Assembly: GCF_014764445.1 (NCBI RefSeq)
Contig: NZ_CP061722.1
Coordinates: forward strand, 186,001 to 250,000
Source of the DNA: Pseudarthrobacter sp. BIM B-2242
GTDB lineage: Bacteria > Actinomycetota > Actinomycetes > Actinomycetales > Micrococcaceae
Reading direction: 5' to 3'
Length of the DNA stretch: 64,000 bases
In this document: positions 33,161 through 41,510 of the stretch, piece by piece
Numbering within the stretch: the stretch's first letter is position 1
Layout of the letters: the number at the start of each line of letters is the position of its first letter
The notes under the pieces: generated by a model
Database searches by the model: none
Seen by the model: the letters and a program-made list of their open reading frames with translations, nothing else
Told to the model about the DNA's origin: nothing
Program-made: the position numbers and the translations under genes

Positions 33161-33847
33161 GTGAAAAAGAACGCCGCACCATCCCGCAGCACTGCCAGGC
33201 CTTACCGGGTGTTCCTGGACGCGCTCGAGATCAAGGGGCCCTCCTGGAACCCCGTGGTGGCCCCCGTCCGCGTGGTCGACGTCGGCCTCACTGACCAGCG
33301 CGTCGAGGAACTGTGCGGGGGAGACGACGGGGAACGGCTGCTGCGCGCGAGCCGGCTCCTTCCGTTCCGGCACCCGTTGGAGCTGGCCGCCACCCTGCTG
33401 GTGGCCCTGGTGATGATCCTGACCGCCCCTGTTCTTCCGTGGTTGGCGATGCTCGCAATCGTCCTGCTGATGCTTGTGGTCCTGGCCCAGCTGCTGCTGT
33501 GCCGGTACATCGGCGCCCGCGCCCAAGCCGTGAACCGCGCCCACACCAACTCGCTCATTGACGGGACCCTGGCGGTCGTCTCAGCGAATGACGTCTCCGG
33601 GATGGACCTGCGCCGCATTGACCGCGCCCTGTCCACCCTGCAGGCAACAGAAGGCACCGAACACAACGCCGCAGCCCTCGCCGCGGTGAGGGCCGTCCTG
33701 GAACGGGATCACGGGGACGCCGTGGAGCCCGGACCGGAACCGGAAGACCTGGTGAAGTCCCTGTTCGACTCGATCGTCACCGCCCTGACGGTCAAGACGC
33801 CGGCGCAGCTGATCGCCGAACTGGAGGACCGCGCCGCCAGGCGATGA
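33161..33847 (+). CDS. Hypothetical membrane protein, 228 aa
   Basis: GTG start 15 nt after the previous stop. Two hydrophobic segments near 77-120 (LELAATLLVALVMILTAPVL, LAMLAIVLLMLVVLAQLLLC), then a cytoplasmic part with MDLRRIDRALSTLQAT. Likely paralogous in architecture to 32459. No family recognised. Confidence 0.72.
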   Translation: MKKNAAPSRSTARPYRVFLDALEIKGPSWNPVVAPVRVVDVGLTDQRVEELCGGDDGERLLRASRLLPFRHPLELAATLLVALVMILTAPVLPWLAMLAIVLLMLVVLAQLLLCRYIGARAQAVNRAHTNSLIDGTLAVVSANDVSGMDLRRIDRALSTLQATEGTEHNAAALAAVRAVLERDHGDAVEPGPEPEDLVKSLFDSIVTALTVKTPAQLIAELEDRAARR

Positions 33848-33872
33848 CACCTTTTCAAAACGCCGCACACAT
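33843..33872 (+). promoter_or_regulatory. Class 1 promoter for 33948, with long leader
   Basis: CCGCACACAT at 33863-33872; 8th base A. The -35 part reads GATGAC, over the previous stop codon. About 68 nt of leader follow. Confidence 0.55.
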
Positions 33873-33882
33873 ACGCATCAAC

Positions 33883-33918
33883 GGCCCCCCGGAGTGACCA
33901 CCCACCCTCCCGGGGGCC
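33883..33918 (+). promoter_or_regulatory. Stable hairpin in the leader of the exonuclease gene
   Basis: GGCCCCCCGG (33883-33892) pairs with CCCGGGGGCC (33909-33918), about 30 nt before the ATG at 33948. No U-run follows, so it is not a plain terminator; it may affect mRNA stability or attenuation. Confidence 0.35.
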
Positions 33919-33947
33919 GCACCCAATTCTTCGTCAGGAGCAATCCC

Positions 33948-34577
33948 ATGACCGATACGGCACTCCCGTCCGCCGCCCTTGCCGGCCTGGACTTCGTCGC
34001 CATCGACTTTGAAACCGCCAACCCCAAGCGCGCGTCCGTCTGCCAGATCGGCATCGCGATGGTCCGCAGCGGCGTCGTCACCAAGCAGGCCACCTCCTAC
34101 GTCCTGCCGCCGCCCGGGCACGAACACTTCGCCGACCGGAACATCGCCATCCACGGCATCACCCGCCGGACCCTCAACAACGCCGCCCCGGACAAGATCA
34201 CTGACTGGCCGAACACCCTGGAGCGGATCATCAAGTTCTCCAAGGGCCTTCCGCTGGTCGGCCACAACGTCTCGGTGGAGCGGTCGATCATTGTCCAGGC
34301 CTCCGAAGCACACGGCATCGAGTACCCCGAATTCGAGTACCTGTGCTCCCAGAAACTTGCCAAACACCATCTTCCGGATGCCCCGTCCTACCGGCTAAAC
34401 AACCTGGTCGAGGCACTGGAGCTGGCCACCTTCACCCACCACGACGCCGGGGAGGACGCCGTCGCCTGCGCCAACCTGGTCATCCACCTGGCCACGACCA
34501 GCGGCATCGCGGACCTGACCGAGCTCTGGCCTGCCCCCAAGCCGGCCCGACCCTTCTACCGCCGGAGCGCCGCATGA
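33948..34577 (+). CDS. DEDDh 3'-5' exonuclease (DnaQ-like)
   Basis: 209 aa. Exo I FVAIDFETANPKR (acidic pair at 20 and 22), Exo II region LPLVGHNVSVERSII, Exo III region HHDAGEDAVACANLV (His and Asp). This is the compact family of stand-alone 'exonuclease domain' proteins, removing nucleotides from 3' ends of DNA or RNA. Start at 33948 with CAGGAGCAATCCC upstream; a GTG at 33894 sits in the leader hairpin. Overlaps a MazG-like gene by 4 nt. Confidence 0.9.
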   Translation: MTDTALPSAALAGLDFVAIDFETANPKRASVCQIGIAMVRSGVVTKQATSYVLPPPGHEHFADRNIAIHGITRRTLNNAAPDKITDWPNTLERIIKFSKGLPLVGHNVSVERSIIVQASEAHGIEYPEFEYLCSQKLAKHHLPDAPSYRLNNLVEALELATFTHHDAGEDAVACANLVIHLATTSGIADLTELWPAPKPARPFYRRSAA

Positions 34578-34903
34578 CCGACGTCGTCTATAACAAGCTC
34601 GTCCGCGACAAGATCCCGTCGATCATCGAGGCCAACGGCGACATTCCCATCACCCGCACCCTCAAGCAGGACGAATTCCGTTCCGCACTGCTGGCCAAGC
34701 TAGGCGAGGAGGCCGAGGAACTGCGGAGCGCCGCGCCCGATGCCCGGATCGACGAACTCGCCGATCTGCAGGAAGTCCTGGACGCCCTGGGTCGGTCCTA
34801 CGGGCACTCCCGCGCCGAAGTGGACTTCGTGGCCAGCATCAAGCGCCATAAGAAGGGCGCCTTCAAGGACCAGGTCTTCCTCGAATCCACCAGCCCGCAG
34901 TAA
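34574..34903 (+). CDS. MazG-like nucleotide pyrophosphohydrolase
   Basis: 109 aa, ATGA overlap with the exonuclease. N-terminus YNKLVRDKIPSIIEANGDIP is the signature of the phosphoribosyl-ATP pyrophosphohydrolase-like/MazG-like group; LLAKLGEEAEELRSA and DELADLQEVLDAL supply the ExxE..D metal-binding pattern. Likely hydrolyses NTPs or modified nucleotides. Pairing with an exonuclease fits nucleotide pool or repair functions. Confidence 0.88.
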   Translation: MTDVVYNKLVRDKIPSIIEANGDIPITRTLKQDEFRSALLAKLGEEAEELRSAAPDARIDELADLQEVLDALGRSYGHSRAEVDFVASIKRHKKGAFKDQVFLESTSPQ

Positions 34904-34907
34904 CGGC

Positions 34908-34937
34908 GGTCAGGGCGGTGGCCTTTGCCGTACACAT
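34908..34937 (+). promoter_or_regulatory. Class 1 leaderless promoter for 34945
   Basis: GGTCAG at 34908-34913, 15 bp, CGTACACAT ending at 34937, 7 nt to the ATG. Confidence 0.62.
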
Positions 34938-34944
34938 GGGTGCC

Positions 34945-35577
34945 ATGCCCCTAGCCTCTGAAGACACCGTAGACATCAAGATCGCCACCCCGCTGCCCTC
35001 CAGCGTGCTCATGACCCTGTCCTCCCTCGTGGATGCCGCCTACCCGGGCTCCGTGTGGGTCGGCAACGAGGACCGGTTCACGAACCAGGTCATCTTCCGG
35101 GTCAACAACGCCACGCGGCGGGATGTCAGCACCGAGGACGCCGCGGCCCTCCGCGTCGAACCGGGCGACGAAGACGTGGACGTCCTTGCCCTCGGCCCGG
35201 ACGGCTTCGTCTCAGTGCTGACCCCTCTCGAGGTCGCCGCGAACCTGCTGCCGGCCATCAAGGCAGAGTTCGAGAAATTCCCGGATGCCGAGAACTACCT
35301 CGAAATGCCGATCCATGACCCGTCCGACGGGAACCGTTACCTCCTGACCTTCTGCCGGTCCAAACAGCAGACTCCGCACGAGCTGCGGATGAAGGCCGAG
35401 AAGGATCTGGCTGACGCGAGGGGACGGATCCACCGCGAGTACGCCGCGGCTGCCTGGGGCGTCCGCACCGCTCCACGTCCCGAGAACGCCCCGGACACCT
35501 TCACCGCAGGCGTCAACGCCGTCCTCGATGTCCTGCGCGGCCTCAGCCGCCCTGTTGTGGGAGATGACAATGACTGA
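34945..35577 (+). CDS. Hypothetical protein, 210 aa (leaderless)
   Basis: Soluble. N-terminal part DTVDIKIATPLPSSVLMTLS, then beta-rich NQVIFRVNNATRRDV; the middle looks helical (EVAANLLPAIKAEFEKFPDA), and the end GVNAVLDVLRGLSRP. No family recognised. Overlaps the start of the metalloprotease gene. Confidence 0.72.
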   Translation: MPLASEDTVDIKIATPLPSSVLMTLSSLVDAAYPGSVWVGNEDRFTNQVIFRVNNATRRDVSTEDAAALRVEPGDEDVDVLALGPDGFVSVLTPLEVAANLLPAIKAEFEKFPDAENYLEMPIHDPSDGNRYLLTFCRSKQQTPHELRMKAEKDLADARGRIHREYAAAAWGVRTAPRPENAPDTFTAGVNAVLDVLRGLSRPVVGDDND

Positions 35578-36625
35578 CCCGCACGCCCAGGAGGACCTTT
35601 ACGCCCTCATCACCGCACCCGAACCCCAGCCAGCGAGGCACCGCGCCGCCAAGTCGTGGCCGGCGCGGGCAGCACTTGCCGCCATCTTCCTGCCCCTGGC
35701 CGCGCTGGTCTTCGGCAGCTTCATGTACGCGAAGGGCAGTCTGAGCCTTCCTGTCCTCCAGACCGGGGCCACCACCCCGACACCACCGGTCTGGACGGTT
35801 GCACCAGCATCGACAGCGCCCGCCGCCCCGGCAGTACCTGCGCCTGCGCCAACAGCGCCGCCGGCAGAACCGGCGCCTGCCGCAGCACCCTCAACCCCGA
35901 CAGCTCCGGCAACGCCGACAGCGACCACCACCCGGTCCGCCACCGGCCGGCCCACCCCGGGACGGGAAGTACAGGGCGGCCCGCTCGGCAAGCCTGCACC
36001 GATCACCGTCGGCAGCAACTCCTACGCCTTCACGAACCTCCGCGCCGACGGCACTCCCGTGACGTATGACCCGTGCCGCCCCATTCACTACGTCACCCGC
36101 GCCGCCAACGCTCCGGCCGGCGGGGACCAGCTCATCAAGGAGGCCGTCACCGCGGTGTCCCGCGCGACCGGGCTGGTCTTTGTCGACGACGGCGCCACCA
36201 CCGAGGCTCCTGCGGCCAAGCGCGTGTCCTACCAGCCGGACCGCTACGGGGACCGCTGGGCACCGCTCCTGATCGCCTGGGAAACCCATGTCGAAGAGCC
36301 CCGCTTCACCGACCCCGAGTACGGCACCACCGTCCTGGGCTTGGGCGGCAGCGAAGCAATCAGCGTCGGCGACATTCCTTTCACCTACGTCAGTGGCCAG
36401 CTGGAGCTCAACGGCCCGGCCCTCACCCGCATGATTGCTCGCGACGGCGCCGCAGCCGCACGCGGGGTCATTGAGCACGAGCTCGCCCATGTCGTCGGCC
36501 TGGGCCACGTCAACGATCCCACCCAGCTGATGAACGAATCCGCCACCGCCGTCACCACCTACGCAGCCGGAGACCTCTCCGGGCTGGCACTGCTCGGCCA
36601 GGGCCAGTGCACGCCGGGCCTCTGA
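35570..36625 (+). CDS. Membrane-tethered matrixin-like zinc metalloprotease
   Basis: 352 aa. Cytoplasmic N-terminus, one membrane helix near 33-52 (ALAAIFLPLAALVFGSFMYA), a Pro/Ala/Thr-rich stalk of about 80 residues, then a protease domain with HELAHVVGLGH at 303-313, the HExxHxxGxxH zinc motif of metzincins, plus VNDPTQLMNE, a plausible Met-turn. The catalytic domain is predicted outside the cell. Start ambiguous between 35564 and 35570; both have GGGAG upstream and overlap the previous gene. Confidence 0.86.
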   Translation: MTDPHAQEDLYALITAPEPQPARHRAAKSWPARAALAAIFLPLAALVFGSFMYAKGSLSLPVLQTGATTPTPPVWTVAPASTAPAAPAVPAPAPTAPPAEPAPAAAPSTPTAPATPTATTTRSATGRPTPGREVQGGPLGKPAPITVGSNSYAFTNLRADGTPVTYDPCRPIHYVTRAANAPAGGDQLIKEAVTAVSRATGLVFVDDGATTEAPAAKRVSYQPDRYGDRWAPLLIAWETHVEEPRFTDPEYGTTVLGLGGSEAISVGDIPFTYVSGQLELNGPALTRMIARDGAAAARGVIEHELAHVVGLGHVNDPTQLMNESATAVTTYAAGDLSGLALLGQGQCTPGL

Positions 36626-36634
36626 GGAGCGGGG

Positions 36635-37096
36635 CTAATCGAGCAGCTTTTTGCTGTTCAGGAAGTCTTCCAACTCTCTGACAGCGGCCCGGGCGATCTG
36701 CAGGACGTCATACTCGTTTCCTTTGGACTGGACATGGTAGTTGTGCGCGACGGTGCCCTCTCCGACGTGCACGGTCACACCGGCCCGGGCGATCGACGTT
36801 GACGTGTCACCCGTCCGAGTTCTCGTGAGCGCGAGATGCTTGGATCCGTTGGCGAGATCGGCACACAGCTGGAGCATGGGACTCCCGTCGATCAGGTCGT
36901 CCACGTCGGATTTGGTGACGCCGCTCTCCGGATCGTTGCCCAGCCAGTCCTTGAGATGGTGTGCCGCCTGGAAGAACAAGCAGACAGCGTCCAGCGCCTC
37001 CTCGCTGCCTCCGTCACGCCCGGCGTAGACAGTCTCCACCTCCTGGAGGCCCTTCTTGACGCGCCTCCACTGCGACTTCCATCCTTGGCCGAGCAT
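36635..37096 (-). CDS. Hypothetical protein, 153 aa
   Basis: Start at 37096 (MLGQGWKSQW); the longer reading to 37408 would cross the divergent promoter. A GAACAT 6 nt before the ATG resembles the end of the class 1 motif. Helical N-terminal half with CLFFQAAHHLKDWLGNDPES and CADLANGSKHLAL, a pattern I have seen in small uncharacterised proteins, then a beta part and a final helix. Function unknown. Confidence 0.7.
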   Translation of the reverse strand: MLGQGWKSQWRRVKKGLQEVETVYAGRDGGSEEALDAVCLFFQAAHHLKDWLGNDPESGVTKSDVDDLIDGSPMLQLCADLANGSKHLALTRTRTGDTSTSIARAGVTVHVGEGTVAHNYHVQSKGNEYDVLQIARAAVRELEDFLNSKKLLD

Positions 37097-37155
37097 GGTC
37101 CCATGTTCGCAGACGACCCTTTTCGAAGCCATCCTGAAGGCCGGGGTGCCGGCCG

Positions 37156-37185
37156 GGGGAGCGGGAATGGTGCCGCCGCACACAT
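37156..37185 (+). promoter_or_regulatory. Class 1 leaderless promoter for the 37193 operon
   Basis: GGGGAG at 37156-37161, 15 bp, CGCACACAT ending at 37185, 7 nt to the ATG. Confidence 0.65.
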
Positions 37186-37192
37186 GTAAGGC

Positions 37193-37486
37193 ATGACGAA
37201 CCCGACAATCACTGTCCGCCCCGGAGGCACCACCATCATCGCCGGACACCCGGACGGTTTCCCCGTCGACGGCGACGCCCTGCACGGCAGCTCCCTCGCC
37301 GACCGTGCCCGGAAACTGATCGGCACCGACCCGGTGCTGCTCGACGCCGCGGTCACCTGGCTGGGCGGCCCGCTGGATCCCAACGATCCGCCCCTGACCC
37401 CGGTCCACGTCACCCGGCTGGTGGACCGTCTCTACACCGGCGGAGCAGCCCGCTTCGTCACCGACCAGGCCCTGGTCGCCGCATGA
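37193..37486 (+). CDS. Hypothetical protein, 97 aa (leaderless)
   Basis: First gene of an operon running to 38766. N-terminal beta part (ITVRPGGTTIIAGHPDGFPV), then helices (LADRARKLIGTDPVLLDAAV). No family recognised. Next start overlaps its stop by 4 nt. Confidence 0.72.
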   Translation: MTNPTITVRPGGTTIIAGHPDGFPVDGDALHGSSLADRARKLIGTDPVLLDAAVTWLGGPLDPNDPPLTPVHVTRLVDRLYTGGAARFVTDQALVAA

Positions 37487-37797
37487 AAACCCTCGCCAAG
37501 TTCCGCCGCTACCAGCAGGCCATTGCCGCCGACGGCGTCGCGCCCATCACCTTCAAGGAGTGGTACCTCGGCCTGGTCGCCGGCAGGATTGTCACCGCGA
37601 CCGCCAAGATGGCCCTGAACCGCGGCGACCACGCCTCCCTGAACCACACCCTGCTGGCCACCTGGGCCGGAAACCAGAGCAGCGGCGGCCACCTGATCGG
37701 CGCCCTCAAACCGTGGGAGCTGAGCCGGGCCATCCGGGAGAACCGGGTCCGCCTCATCGTCGACGAACCCGCCCCGACCACCACTCCGGCCCGCTGA
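37483..37797 (+). CDS. Hypothetical protein, 104 aa
   Basis: Second gene of the 37193 operon. Basic helical N-terminus (MKTLAKFRRYQQAIAADGVA) and a middle FKEWYLGLVAGRIVTATAKM. No membrane segment strong enough to call. No family recognised. Confidence 0.68.
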   Translation: MKTLAKFRRYQQAIAADGVAPITFKEWYLGLVAGRIVTATAKMALNRGDHASLNHTLLATWAGNQSSGGHLIGALKPWELSRAIRENRVRLIVDEPAPTTTPAR

Positions 37798-37808
37798 AAG
37801 GCACCGCC

Positions 37809-38180
37809 ATGCAGATAGCACTCATACCCGCCGACCCGTCGCTGGACATCACCTTCCACGACGTCGAGAGGGGCCAGGGATACCTCGGGGCCCTCCAGGA
37901 GCTGGTCTCCGGTGACATTCAGGCGGTGACCCTGCAGCGGTACGCGATGACCATGTACCTCAACGAAAACGGCAAGCTCGAAGGTCTTCCGGCCAACCAC
38001 CGCGCCACCGTGCTGGCCCACTGGGCCGAAGCCGTCCGGTCCGATGACATCATCGCCGGCGACGTCGTCCTGACCGGCCCGATCGACAGTGCCGGGGAAG
38101 ACACCCCGATCGTGGACAACCACAAGTGGTGGCTGCTCCGCTTCGACGACGAGCAGACCGAATCCTCCGCCACCTCCTGA
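37809..38180 (+). CDS. DUF3846-like protein
   Basis: 123 aa. GYLGALQELVSGDIQAVTLQ, MYLNENGKLEGLPANHRATV and the closing IIAGDVVLTGPIDSAGED follow the usual order of DUF3846, a family frequent on phages and plasmids with no known activity. AAAGGCACCGCC precedes the ATG; the longer frame from 37560 overlaps the upstream gene. Confidence 0.75.
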   Translation: MQIALIPADPSLDITFHDVERGQGYLGALQELVSGDIQAVTLQRYAMTMYLNENGKLEGLPANHRATVLAHWAEAVRSDDIIAGDVVLTGPIDSAGEDTPIVDNHKWWLLRFDDEQTESSATS

Positions 38181-38190
38181 AAGACCGCCC

Positions 38191-38766
38191 GTGACACGTC
38201 ACCACCGCAACATCCACCCATCCCACACGGCAGTCGTTGCCCGGCTGGAAGAGAAATACGCCCACCTCGGCGTCCGCTTCTACCAGGGCTTCGCCGGGTC
38301 CGTCCCCGTCCAGGCCTACGGCCGGATCGGGCGCCGGTTCTTCTACTTCCGCTTCCGCGGCGACTGCGCCTCGCTGACCATCGGGTCCCCTGACCGGCGC
38401 GGCGACGCCGCCCGGTACAAGGCCCAGCGCGTGAAAGCACTGCGGACCCTGCGCCGCAAGGACGATTCCGGGTTCTTTGGGCTCTACGGCGCCCTTCGGG
38501 ATCTCCGCCGGGGCACCGGGCAGGAGTGGTACCCGTCGATTCCGGTCCGCTACGCCGTCATCAATGACGTCACCGGGGAGCGGTACGCAGGATGTCTGGA
38601 ACAGGATGAGGCCGAAGCGCTGTTCGTCCGGCTGATGGAGGACCTCGGCCCGGCCCGGAAGCAGACCAGGGTCGGCCGCCACTACCGCCTCATCGCCAGA
38701 GGTCAGCGGTCTTGGCCAATGAACTCCAGCGGCGTCATCCAGAAGCCCTCCAAACGTCGGCCCTGA
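38191..38766 (+). CDS. Hypothetical protein, 191 aa
   Basis: GTG start with GAAAGACC upstream, 10 nt after the previous stop. Basic protein with FFYFRFRGDCASLTIGSPDR and a later PVRYAVINDVTGERYAG and LEQDEAEALFVRLMEDL. No family recognised. Last gene of the 37193 operon. Confidence 0.7.
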   Translation: MTRHHRNIHPSHTAVVARLEEKYAHLGVRFYQGFAGSVPVQAYGRIGRRFFYFRFRGDCASLTIGSPDRRGDAARYKAQRVKALRTLRRKDDSGFFGLYGALRDLRRGTGQEWYPSIPVRYAVINDVTGERYAGCLEQDEAEALFVRLMEDLGPARKQTRVGRHYRLIARGQRSWPMNSSGVIQKPSKRRP

Positions 38767-38809
38767 CCGGTACTCTGCGCAGACAGGCGCAGAGACCCAG
38801 GGGGAGCCG

Positions 38810-39403
38810 ATGGACGTCACAACACAGGCGGTGCTGTACGCAGGACCGCCCACACTGGCCGAGGCGATTGACGCGGCAGCGCTGCTGAACACCGCCCTCG
38901 GGGACGGGTTCACCGCCGACGTGCTGCGGACCATGCGCTCCGAAGACTCCATCCTGGTCCGCGCCGAATCCGACGGCGTCCTCCTGGGCGCGGCGACGGC
39001 TCACATCCTGGACGACGCCGCCAAGGCCCGGCTCGCTGCCCGGCTGCGGACCGCGAACTACCCCGAGACGGACCTTGCCGGGCTCCGGGTCGGTGAGCTG
39101 AAGGCCTCCGCTGTCGCACCCGGCGCAAGGCGGCGCGGCATCGGCACAGCGCTGGTCGAGGCCCGGATGGACTTCCTGCGCGGTGCCGGCTGCAGCATCG
39201 TCACCGTCGCCTCCTGGATCTCCACCGACCCGCGCAGCTCATCGCTGGGACTGTTGGCACGGCACGGGTTCGAGCCGATCGTGCGGATCCGGGGCTACTG
39301 GTCCAAAGGCTCCTTCACCGAATACCCCTGCCCGGACTGCGGTCTGGCGTGCCTGTGCTCGGCAATGATCATGGTCAAGGACCTGCGTCAGCAGCAGGGC
39401 TGA
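38810..39403 (+). CDS. GNAT acetyltransferase with C-terminal Cys cluster
   Basis: 197 aa. The GNAT fold shows as GELKASAVAPGARRRGIGTA (motif A, acetyl-CoA binding R-R-G-I-G-T-A) and SSLGLLARHGFEPIVRI (motif B). The C-terminus has CPDCGLACLC at 174-183, a four-cysteine cluster likely to bind zinc, not part of the standard fold. A canonical -10 (TACTCT near 38771) and GGGGGAGCCG before the ATG suggest a housekeeping promoter. Acceptor substrate unknown. Its end overlaps the convergent 39388 gene. Confidence 0.85.
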   Translation: MDVTTQAVLYAGPPTLAEAIDAAALLNTALGDGFTADVLRTMRSEDSILVRAESDGVLLGAATAHILDDAAKARLAARLRTANYPETDLAGLRVGELKASAVAPGARRRGIGTALVEARMDFLRGAGCSIVTVASWISTDPRSSSLGLLARHGFEPIVRIRGYWSKGSFTEYPCPDCGLACLCSAMIMVKDLRQQQG

Positions 39404-39846
39404 GGCCACGGCACGTAGCTGGCCCGGCCGGTGATGGCGACCTGGGACTCGGGGAGCCAGCCGCTCCACGCTCCGCTTGCGGGGACGTGAACGAGGCCCA
39501 GCCGGCGCAGCATCTCCTGGGCAATGTCGTCATCCGTGTCCTGCGCGGACACCGCCCAGGACCGGTCGAAACGCTGGGCGAGCACGTCGACAAAGACCCC
39601 GTCCACCGTGCCCTGGACGATAGTGCTGTGGATGTCTGTGACCTCGGCTCGGGAAACGGTGAGCGACCACCGCATCGACTCACCGTAGAACTCGTCAGGA
39701 ATCCGGTGTATCCAGTCCGGACCAGGTGAATCTTCGGCGCTCAGCAACAGCGTCAGGCTTTCAGCCTCCAGGTCGGTCAGCTCATAGCTGCGCTCAGACC
39801 ACGTGCCATAGACACCTGTCAGCTCATGGCCGTCAAGATCCCACAT
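39388..39846 (-). CDS. Hypothetical protein, 152 aa
   Basis: Soluble; MWDLDGHELTGVYGTWSERS, SLTLLLSAEDSPGPDW and SWAVSAQDTDDDIAQEMLRR. No family recognised. AAGGACGCC lies before the ATG, next to a small CCCCTTTTGGGG hairpin in the leader. Overlaps the GNAT gene tail by 16 nt. Confidence 0.7.
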   Translation of the reverse strand: MWDLDGHELTGVYGTWSERSYELTDLEAESLTLLLSAEDSPGPDWIHRIPDEFYGESMRWSLTVSRAEVTDIHSTIVQGTVDGVFVDVLAQRFDRSWAVSAQDTDDDIAQEMLRRLGLVHVPASGAWSGWLPESQVAITGRASYVPWPQPCC

Positions 39847-40018
39847 CCGGCGTCCTTCCCCCCAAAAGGGGTGCGGTCATATTCCTAGCGGCGTCAGGAA
39901 GATCAGGACCATCACCCCACGTACGTGATCCCGATAACTGAATACTAGGGCCTGTGGCCGTTCGCGGCTGCGTCCGCAGGGCTAGAATGCCAAAGAGCTT
40001 ATGGGGGGCGGGGGGAAC

Positions 40019-40552
40019 ATGACGAAGAACGAACCGTTGTCCGACGCCCGGAACGGTGGGGGCCCAATGAAGCCGGTCATCCTGCTCGACATCGACGGGG
40101 TCCTCAACCCGTCGGTATGTCCGGGCAGTGGCGGCGACCGGCCGGTGCTGCTGCTCTCGCACGCGAAACGGGCCCTGGTCCGGCGTCTGGCCCGCAGCGG
40201 GAAGATCGCCTGGGTATCGACCTGGCCGGCAGACATGGTTGCCGGACTGGAGGCCCAGCTGGGTCTCGATACGGAGCCTCTCCGGGTGACCATGGTGTTC
40301 CGTCCGGCCGACGCGGACGTCCCAACCCCGAAACTGACATCGGTGAAGCGGTGGCTCTACCGGATGGGCGCCACCGATGAATCCGACTGGGACTCCGTCG
40401 TCTGGGTTGACGACGTCCTCGGACCTGACGCCAGGACGTGGGCCGGGGAGCATGACCAGCCGGTCCACATGGAACAGCCCGACCCCGCCAGCGGTCTCAC
40501 TGAAGGGCACGTGGCGGGAGTCGAGGCGTTCGTCGCCGGCAAGGGGAGATAA
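40019..40552 (+). CDS. HAD-like hydrolase
   Basis: 177 aa. HAD motif I is VILLDIDGVLNP near 20-31, motif II region AWVSTWPADM, and the acidic end SVVWVDDVLGPDA. Small HAD-like proteins of this type occur with RNA-repair or nucleotide functions; the substrate is unknown. Start at 40019 (MTKNEPLS) with GGGGGCGGGGGG upstream and a TAGAAT -10 near 39984. The far upstream ATG at 40001 has no support. Confidence 0.8.
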   Translation: MTKNEPLSDARNGGGPMKPVILLDIDGVLNPSVCPGSGGDRPVLLLSHAKRALVRRLARSGKIAWVSTWPADMVAGLEAQLGLDTEPLRVTMVFRPADADVPTPKLTSVKRWLYRMGATDESDWDSVVWVDDVLGPDARTWAGEHDQPVHMEQPDPASGLTEGHVAGVEAFVAGKGR

Positions 40553-40577
40553 CCGGGGAGCCGGAAGGGCTGGCACA

Positions 40578-40583
40578 TAGGAT
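40578..40583 (+). promoter_or_regulatory. Canonical -10 (TAGGAT), leaderless GTG
   Basis: TAGGAT, 6 nt, then the GTG at 40590: housekeeping-type -10 at leaderless distance. Confidence 0.5.
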
Positions 40584-40589
40584 GGCCGG

Positions 40590-40838
40590 GTGACCGACGA
40601 ACCGAAGAAACTGCGCTTCCTGACCATTGCGCAGACGGCCGAAGAGCTGAACGTGAACCAGAACCAGATCCGGGCCCTGATCCGGACTGGGGAGCTTCGT
40701 GGAATCCAGGTCGGGGGTCGGGGTGTCTGGCGCATCGGGGCCAACGACATCGAGGACTACATCGCCGAGGCCTATCGGCTCACTGCCGAACGCATCGCGG
40801 CCGGAGACCTGAGGGACCAGGGCGGGGAACCAGAGTAG
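40590..40838 (+). CDS. Excisionase/MerR-type helix-turn-helix protein
   Basis: 82 aa. RFLTIAQTAEELNVNQNQIR and ALIRTGELRGIQVGGRGVWR are the classic HTH_17/excisionase fold, followed by DIEDYIAEAY. Such proteins bind DNA as excision factors or small regulators. There is no integrase in the window; the nearest recombinase is the serine resolvase at 43967. GTG start placed by the -10 spacing. Confidence 0.88.
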   Translation: MTDEPKKLRFLTIAQTAEELNVNQNQIRALIRTGELRGIQVGGRGVWRIGANDIEDYIAEAYRLTAERIAAGDLRDQGGEPE

Positions 40839-40942
40839 CTAGTCGGGCGCGATGCGGGCCCTGCTCGGTGAGCCTGAGCTGCTTGCGGCCCGGGCCGGCC
40901 TGGTCGTGTGTTGCCCAGGAACTGACCCGCGCAGCGCTTCCC

Positions 40943-41452
40943 TTACTGAAAGTCGTCCTTATAGCCATAGTCTGGGAGGTAGTAGCAGTCAGACATGGAG
41001 TGTATTTCCAGTGTGTTCGATGAGCTGGCGTCAAAGGACAGGAAGATATACCCGCCGTCTGGGTGTGCCAGTTCGAGCCGATCAGTGCCGTTGGTGAAGT
41101 GGTTATCACCGGGTGTCCATCCGTCGGATGCCATGTCTTTCTTGATGTCATCAAGAAGTTGAGCCTGGTTCCGCCCGCTGCCGATGTCGATCCACGTCCA
41201 TTCACTAACCAGCCACTCCCCGTCGTGACTATCGTCCTTGGGCCGCGCACAGCTTGATAGCTCATCGAGGTTATCTGAGGTACGGACCGATGCTTCCGGA
41301 AACATTGCCTCGATGTCATCCACCGCGGAGCGGATCATTGGCTTAAGCTCCCTCAGCGTTTCGGTCTGGTCGGTACGCTGTACTGGCACACAGGAGATCA
41401 ACGTGGGCGCCAAGACCAGTGCGCAGAAGGCTGCAACAAGGCCGCTTTTCAT
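40943..41452 (-). CDS. Predicted lipoprotein, 169 aa
   Basis: Start at 41452 with GAAAGGGACAC before the ATG. Signal peptide with lipobox LISC (Cys21). The mature part contains ESAVDDIEAMFPEA-like helix and EWLVSEWTWIDIGSGRNQAQ, then DGGYIFLSFDASSSNTLEIH. No known family. Predicted to be anchored outside the membrane. Confidence 0.75.
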   Translation of the reverse strand: MKSGLVAAFCALVLAPTLISCVPVQRTDQTETLRELKPMIRSAVDDIEAMFPEASVRTSDNLDELSSCARPKDDSHDGEWLVSEWTWIDIGSGRNQAQLLDDIKKDMASDGWTPGDNHFTNGTDRLELAHPDGGYIFLSFDASSSNTLEIHSMSDCYYLPDYGYKDDFQ

Positions 41453-41510
41453 GTGTCCCTTTCGGTGGCCAAACCGGCCTGATCGCTTCGACCGTATGGA
41501 TGGCCTTTTC

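Noticed and set aside
41450..41462. ACACATG just at the start of the 41452 lipoprotein
   Set aside because: The ATG is part of the motif itself and a good ribosome binding site explains the start; not the 7-nt geometry.
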